A stretch of 8,637 nt of DNA from Candidatus Bathyarchaeota archaeon. Lineage in GTDB: Archaea; Thermoproteota; Bathyarchaeia; 40CM-2-53-6. The stretch lies in the NCBI GenBank assembly GCA_005888675.1, contig VBBA01000201.1, forward strand, positions 1-8,637, written 5' to 3'. Positions 5,471 through 8,637 of the stretch are shown here, one piece after another. The notes under the pieces were generated by a model. It searched no databases. It was not told the DNA's origin and was given only the letters and a program-made list of their open reading frames with translations. Numbering within the stretch: position 1 is the stretch's first letter; each line of letters starts with the position of its first letter. A program made the translations under genes and the position numbers.

Positions 5471-5659
5471 TTACCTCAACGAAGTTCTGTTTTGGATCAT
5501 GTAGGCCTGACTCTTCTTCCGTTCCATGTCAGCGATCAAGCGGTTGTAGCCACTGAAGGGTACAGCACTTGACTCATGAATGATAATCGACGCCGCTCTG
5601 GACTTGTTCCGTATCCTAAGGCTTGGGTCCTCCAATCCTCGGGCTAATGCGTGGAGCAA
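5471..5659 (-). CDS. Doubtful 62-residue hypothetical protein
   Basis: A minus-strand frame from TTG at 5659 to TAA at 5471 encodes 62 residues with a basic central part (RIRNKSR), a short hydrophobic strand (SIIIH) and a basic C-terminal part (MERKK). I recognise no family. The frame stays open upstream to about 5700, so homologous sequence could extend by about 14 residues with a non-standard start. In its favour are a TATA-like box at 5701-5712 on the same strand and its position in an otherwise empty 480-bp region. Against it are its small size, absence of a motif and lack of a better start. It may be a decayed remnant. Confidence 0.25.
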   Translation of the reverse strand: MLHALARGLEDPSLRIRNKSRAASIIIHESSAVPFSGYNRLIADMERKKSQAYMIQNRTSLR

Positions 5660-5700
5660 CTTGGAAGTGTTCTGGATCGCATTTATCCATTCTCGACCTA

Positions 5701-5712
5701 TCGATATATCTT
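5701..5712 (-). promoter_or_regulatory. TATA-like box upstream of the doubtful 62-residue frame
   Basis: AAGATATATCGA reads on the minus strand, centred about 47 nt before the TTG at 5659. The sequence is nearly palindromic (TCGATATATC on the plus strand), so the direction is uncertain. Confidence 0.3.
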
Positions 5713-5740
5713 ATCACCACTATTCATCAGAGCAATAGGA

Positions 5741-5785
5741 CCGGATTACTCTTGTACCGGAATGCGCCGGCTCGGATTAAGCCGG
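5741..5785. repeat. CGGATTA direct repeats with a CCGGCT/AGCCGG hairpin
   Basis: CGGATTA occurs at 5742-5748 and again at 5773-5779, exactly 31 bp apart, each followed by a CCGG a few bases later. The second copy is the loop of a perfect inverted repeat: CCGGCT at 5767-5772 and AGCCGG at 5780-5785. The block is 43-87 bp upstream of the HTH-10 TATA box. Confidence 0.5.
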
Positions 5786-5803
5786 AGTGAGATGCTGTTA
5801 TCG

Positions 5804-5821
5804 TGCCGGCGCCCGCCGGCA
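5804..5821. repeat. Strong GC palindrome directly before the HTH-10 regulator promoter
   Basis: GCCGGC at 5805-5810 and GCCGGC at 5815-5820 flank a 4-nt GCCC loop, with an extra T-A pair at 5804/5821, giving a 7-bp stem. It ends 6 nt before the TATA-like box at 5828. The position suits a regulator-binding site, possibly an autoregulatory operator. It is also strong enough to form an RNA hairpin if transcribed. Confidence 0.5.
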
Positions 5822-5827
5822 GACGAG

Positions 5828-5835
5828 TTATACTC
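5828..5835 (+). promoter_or_regulatory. TATA-like box for the HTH-10 regulator
   Basis: TTATACTC is centred about 35 nt before the TTG at 5866, which predicts a leader near 9 nt. It lies immediately downstream of the GCCGGC palindrome, a location where a bound protein would affect TBP/TFB loading. Confidence 0.45.
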
Positions 5836-5865
5836 TAGGTAGGGCTAAGGACGCCACGAGCGTAA

Positions 5866-6687
5866 TTGTTCGAACTGTTCTTGCGTCTACAGCCGACACA
5901 CGGCTACTACGACATTCATAACCAGCTGAGCGACAAGTTTCCAGGAACAAGAATCAGCCTCTGGTGCAATGATCAGACCGATATTCTCGAGATCGAGGCC
6001 GATGGGTTGGAATCCTTTGAAGGCCTACAAAAAGAACTGTCCTTGATTTCGAAGGTCCGGAATTCTAAGATCATATCGAAAACCTATCTCCAAGACAAGT
6101 TCCAACTGGTGGCTAGAACGTGTTGCTGCGGAGGCGATAATACACTTCCTATCGGGCCTGTGATTCATCGTAACAATTTCATGGAGGTCCCACCGATCAT
6201 ATTCTTCGGCGGCTGGGAATATCATCGGCTGGTAGGCTATGATGATGCTGACGTCAGAGGATTGCTGAGAGGATTGGACAAGGTCGGAAAGACGGAAGTC
6301 CTTCACAAGAAAGAGATTGCTGAAGGAATCACTGATGATACGTTCCTAGTCTCTTTCAACAATCTTTTCGGCCAGTTGACGCAGAAGCAGACGCGAGCAA
6401 TGGTCTCCGCTATCGAGAATGGCTATTATGAGATACCGAGACGCATAACAGCAGATGATCTCGCGAAAAAGTATGGGCAGCCGAGAAGCACGTTCGAAGA
6501 GCATGTTCGAAAGGCCGAGAGCAAGGTGATCCTTGCAATGGCTCCGTACATGATGATGTACGCCCGCATTCCATCATCTCCATTTGCTACCAAGACGAAG
6601 GCCGCAGGCGCGACGCTTGGAGCGAGATTGATGAAGCAGATGGTGCAGGTTCCACGTAAGGCTGGACCAGCTATTCCCACTGGCTGA
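5866..6687 (+). CDS. Bacterio-opsin-activator-like HTH-10 transcriptional regulator
   Basis: The 273-residue protein carries a C-terminal HTH-10 domain at about residues 171-226: L-T-x-K-Q-T-R-A-M-x-x-A-x-x-N-G-Y-Y-E-I-P-R-R, then D-D-L-A-K-K-Y, then S-T-F-E-E-H-V-R-K-A-E. This is the archaeal Bat-type DNA-binding domain. The N-terminal 150 residues form a separate sensory-type region that I cannot assign to a named domain. It contains C-C-C-G-G at 86-90 and a second cysteine at 34, and predicted beta-strand content, so metal, redox or ligand sensing is conceivable (inference). A basic, alanine/proline-rich tail of about 45 residues follows the HTH. The start TTG at 5866 is chosen because the alpha/beta N-terminal pattern begins there and a TATA box precedes it. 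Four GCCGG motifs upstream may be its own operator. It is convergent with the DNA polymerase gene, 20 bp away. Confidence 0.83.
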   Translation: MFELFLRLQPTHGYYDIHNQLSDKFPGTRISLWCNDQTDILEIEADGLESFEGLQKELSLISKVRNSKIISKTYLQDKFQLVARTCCCGGDNTLPIGPVIHRNNFMEVPPIIFFGGWEYHRLVGYDDADVRGLLRGLDKVGKTEVLHKKEIAEGITDDTFLVSFNNLFGQLTQKQTRAMVSAIENGYYEIPRRITADDLAKKYGQPRSTFEEHVRKAESKVILAMAPYMMMYARIPSSPFATKTKAAGATLGARLMKQMVQVPRKAGPAIPTG

Positions 6688-6707
6688 CTGTTGTCGCGAT
6701 CCTACGA

Positions 6708-8561
6708 TCAGAACTCAGAGAGGCTAGGGACTGAGGCGATTCGAGCCCCCAGCCTAATGCCCATTGGCTCGAATGTCTGGTCAAGCAACGAAAGCAGATT
6801 GCGAACATAATCATCTACATTCACTTCAGCAGGCTTGGCTTGTGCGGTCGGTTTGACGGTGAACGTTCGACCTCCATGCTTGAAGGGACGCACCTTGACA
6901 AATCCTACTTCCTGTCTTCTGGATACATTCTGCCCCGACTCCGCGGCAAGTACAGCGGCCTGATATGGCTGGGGAAGTGTTCTAGCATTGATCATTTTCC
7001 TAGGATCCTCTCTAAGTTCCACACGATACTCGAGGTCCGCGAGAGGGATTTTGCCTTGGCGCAAAAAAGACAAAGCGTTGTTCACGACCGCGCGCGTGCC
7101 TAGTTTTGCGGCTTCAAATTCTTGCGCGCTTGTCCGTCCCTTGCCTAGTATGGCTAGACAGTCTTGGAAGGTTTTGAGGAAGAAACGTGGAGAGTTCGAC
7201 TTTGCGACGGTGAGTCCTTTGATCTCGGTTTCGCCACTGGGAAGTATGCCGAAGTAGGCTTTCTTTGCACCGCTGAGAACGCAGACACTGTACCGTCGAT
7301 CATAGGCAAGTTCCAACTTGTACTTGTCCCGGACCTGCCGGGTGAACTTGTCGATTTGCTGATCCGAAGGGTTGTCGAGGAATACTGAGTCAGTGTCTCC
7401 ATACTTCGGCTTCAATCCCTCATTCCTGGCTAGGTCAAAAGTGGATTGCAGCACCTCACGGCCGTAGGCAGTTATCGCCTCTCCCAACAATGGACTTGCA
7501 AGTCCGTGGATTCTTACGGTGACTCCATAGGATGCAACGAGGACTAGCTTGAGTATCGAGTTAGCTGCCTTCGTCACTCTGTAATCTTCGGTTTGGGAAT
7601 CGAGCGTCTTCAGCAGTGGCTTGTAATAGTGTATTCTGAGGTCCCGCAACGCGCCTATTATTGCGCTGAAAATTCCTCTCCTTTGTCGGCAGATGCTTAT
7701 GTCTTGGCCCGGAACTTTGTTGGATTGGCATTCGGGATGGCCGCATTGGATTGTTTCGTAAGAGAGATTGTAGACATCTACTACTCCTGGATAGAGAGAT
7801 TCGAAGTCCAAGACTGCCATGTTGAAATAAGTCCCGGATTCAGGCGTGATTGTTAATGCACCTGTCACGAACTTTTTGTCACTACCAAGCCTGAGCTCGG
7901 TAGTGGTCGGAATGAGGATGTCGTGCGCCCTGTAGTAGCTGTCTAACATGCCGCGAATCCAGTCTGAGACTTGGTGGCTTTGATACGTCTGGGACAAGGG
8001 AAGATTAGCGAGGCGACTGAGCATCATTGCCCGGTAGTATTCCTCAGGGGACCATTGGTCCTCATGCACGCCAACTGTATGAGGACTGATTCCAGGGATT
8101 GGTTGGACTAGGATTGGATACGTATCTCGTAGAATCGATTGCTTAAGAGGATCGACCTTTGGCAAACTACTGAGGATACTGTCGAACCTGTTTTGTTGAT
8201 GATCGCTTAATGGTGTCTGAGGAACCCAATTCTGTCCTTCATAGGAGTGGACTAGGCCAAAGCGTAGGCCCTGATCGTAGGCATAACCTAGCGCGGGATC
8301 AACCTCAAGCTCCCAGCCCTTGACATTCTTCGGAGCCTTAGAGGCATAACTGATCTTGTTCAGGACCTTTTCCGTCTGAGTAAGAAGCTGGATCTTCGTC
8401 ACGGTAGTAGGTGAAGCTTCCTTGTCGGAGAGATAGTAGGGTCGGAAGCTGGAGTCCGACCAATGGAACGGTTCAAGATCGCTCGTCCGTAGAAAGGTTA
8501 GAGTTGTTCGTCCAGTCTCGTATGACGCGCCTACTAGCCAACCAGATTCATTGTCTTGAAT
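6708..8561 (-). CDS. Family B DNA polymerase lacking the 3'-5' exonuclease domain
   Basis: Numbered from the in-frame GTG at 8402, motif A is LDFESLYPG with D199, the steric-gate Y204 and an S-to-G change at 206. A cysteine cluster (C220, C225, C238) follows, as in crenarchaeal and thaumarchaeal PolB. Motif B reads K285-L-V-L-V-A-S-Y-G, with the usual Asn replaced by V289. Motif C is Y-G-D-T-D-S at 334-339, intact. KKAYFG and I-K-G-L (about 370-397) and a thumb domain complete the polymerase. Between the N-terminal domain (G-W-E-L-E-V-D near 29-35) and the pre-palm helix L-S-R-L-x-x-L-P-L (128-136) only about 90 residues occur, and no Exo I (D-x-E), Exo II or Exo III motif is visible. The frame continues upstream with a PolB-like strand (G-W-L-V-G-A-S-Y) to a TGA at 8573-8571, so the start is likely ATT at 8561 or ATC at 8564. 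Full length is about 617 residues, against 780-900 for typical proofreading PolB. C-terminal PIP box not evident. Confidence 0.85.
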   Translation of the reverse strand: MQDNESGWLVGASYETGRTTLTFLRTSDLEPFHWSDSSFRPYYLSDKEASPTTVTKIQLLTQTEKVLNKISYASKAPKNVKGWELEVDPALGYAYDQGLRFGLVHSYEGQNWVPQTPLSDHQQNRFDSILSSLPKVDPLKQSILRDTYPILVQPIPGISPHTVGVHEDQWSPEEYYRAMMLSRLANLPLSQTYQSHQVSDWIRGMLDSYYRAHDILIPTTTELRLGSDKKFVTGALTITPESGTYFNMAVLDFESLYPGVVDVYNLSYETIQCGHPECQSNKVPGQDISICRQRRGIFSAIIGALRDLRIHYYKPLLKTLDSQTEDYRVTKAANSILKLVLVASYGVTVRIHGLASPLLGEAITAYGREVLQSTFDLARNEGLKPKYGDTDSVFLDNPSDQQIDKFTRQVRDKYKLELAYDRRYSVCVLSGAKKAYFGILPSGETEIKGLTVAKSNSPRFFLKTFQDCLAILGKGRTSAQEFEAAKLGTRAVVNNALSFLRQGKIPLADLEYRVELREDPRKMINARTLPQPYQAAVLAAESGQNVSRRQEVGFVKVRPFKHGGRTFTVKPTAQAKPAEVNVDDYVRNLLSLLDQTFEPMGIRLGARIASVPSLSEF

Positions 8562-8573
8562 GATGGGTCTTCA

Positions 8574-8637
8574 CCCTAACTCGATAGAATTCTTGCGACA
8601 ATTGACTAGGCGGCCTCTGAGAGCAACCTCGCCTATA
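8574..8637. other. Upstream region of the DNA polymerase, no clear gene
   Basis: The region holds no strong TATA box for the polymerase; a weak AT-rich stretch (TTCTATCG on the minus strand) lies near 8584-8591. On the plus strand a TTG at 8602 opens 12 codons to the window edge, too short to judge as a divergent gene. Confidence 0.3.

Noticed and set aside
5760..5835. Possible tRNA or stable ncRNA in the GCCGG-rich region
   Set aside because: One D-arm-like hairpin exists, but there is no T-loop, no anticodon arm of the right size and no acceptor pairing. It is kept as a repeat/operator candidate only.
6688..6707. Terminator between the convergent regulator and polymerase genes
   Set aside because: Only a 4-bp GATC repeat is present in 20 bp, with no T-run on either strand.
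8602..8637. Divergent plus-strand gene starting at TTG 8602
   Set aside because: Only 12 codons are visible before the edge, with no motif or clear promoter.

Overview
The window looks like a piece of an archaeal chromosome, most likely from the TACK group (Thermoproteota) and perhaps a thaumarchaeal (Nitrososphaeria) or Bathyarchaeia-like lineage. The lineage is inferred from recognised protein families: an archaeal RNase HII, an archaeal-type RlmE/FtsJ, a THEP1 NTPase, a stand-alone MetRS-beta-type tRNA-binding protein, a bacterio-opsin-activator (HTH-10) regulator, and a family B DNA polymerase with crenarchaeal/thaumarchaeal sequence style. TATA-like boxes lie about 28-47 nt before several starts and Shine-Dalgarno sites are scarce, which fits largely leaderless archaeal transcription. 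UUG is the most frequent start codon. No rRNA, tRNA, CRISPR array or insertion sequence was found.

Layout from left to right. Positions 1-58 (minus) hold the first 19 codons of an antibiotic-biosynthesis-monooxygenase-type protein. Facing away from it is a short GyrI-like ligand-binding protein (156-449). A four-helix membrane protein (501-1061), a tRNA-binding-domain protein (1090-1431) and a CPA2-type cation/proton antiporter (1520-2836) follow. A tight plus-strand cluster comes next: RlmE-like rRNA 2'-O-methyltransferase (about 3017-3700), THEP1 NTPase (3704-4312) and RNase HII (4309-4971), with 3-bp spacing and then a 4-bp overlap. Convergent to it is a PPOX/F420-type split-barrel gene on the minus strand, interrupted by an in-frame amber codon at 5074-5076. 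The 5386-5865 stretch holds one doubtful small ORF and a CCGG-rich set of inverted and direct repeats. These sit just before the TATA box of an HTH-10 regulator (5866-6687). That regulator is convergent with a family B DNA polymerase on the minus strand (6708 to about 8561).

The main points of interest are these. (1) The polymerase appears to have lost the whole 3'-5' exonuclease domain while keeping the polymerase aspartates, so it could be a non-proofreading, lesion-tolerant enzyme. (2) Both the polymerase and RlmE have conserved N-terminal coding sequence that extends upstream of any in-frame ATG, GTG or TTG. (3) The PPOX-like gene has a UAG where the family continues, followed by a perfectly recognisable C-terminus. 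(4) A dense palindrome cluster precedes the HTH-10 regulator. The RlmE-THEP1-RNase HII cluster is an RNA/nucleotide housekeeping group. The remaining genes are ordinary accessory metabolism, transport and regulation.
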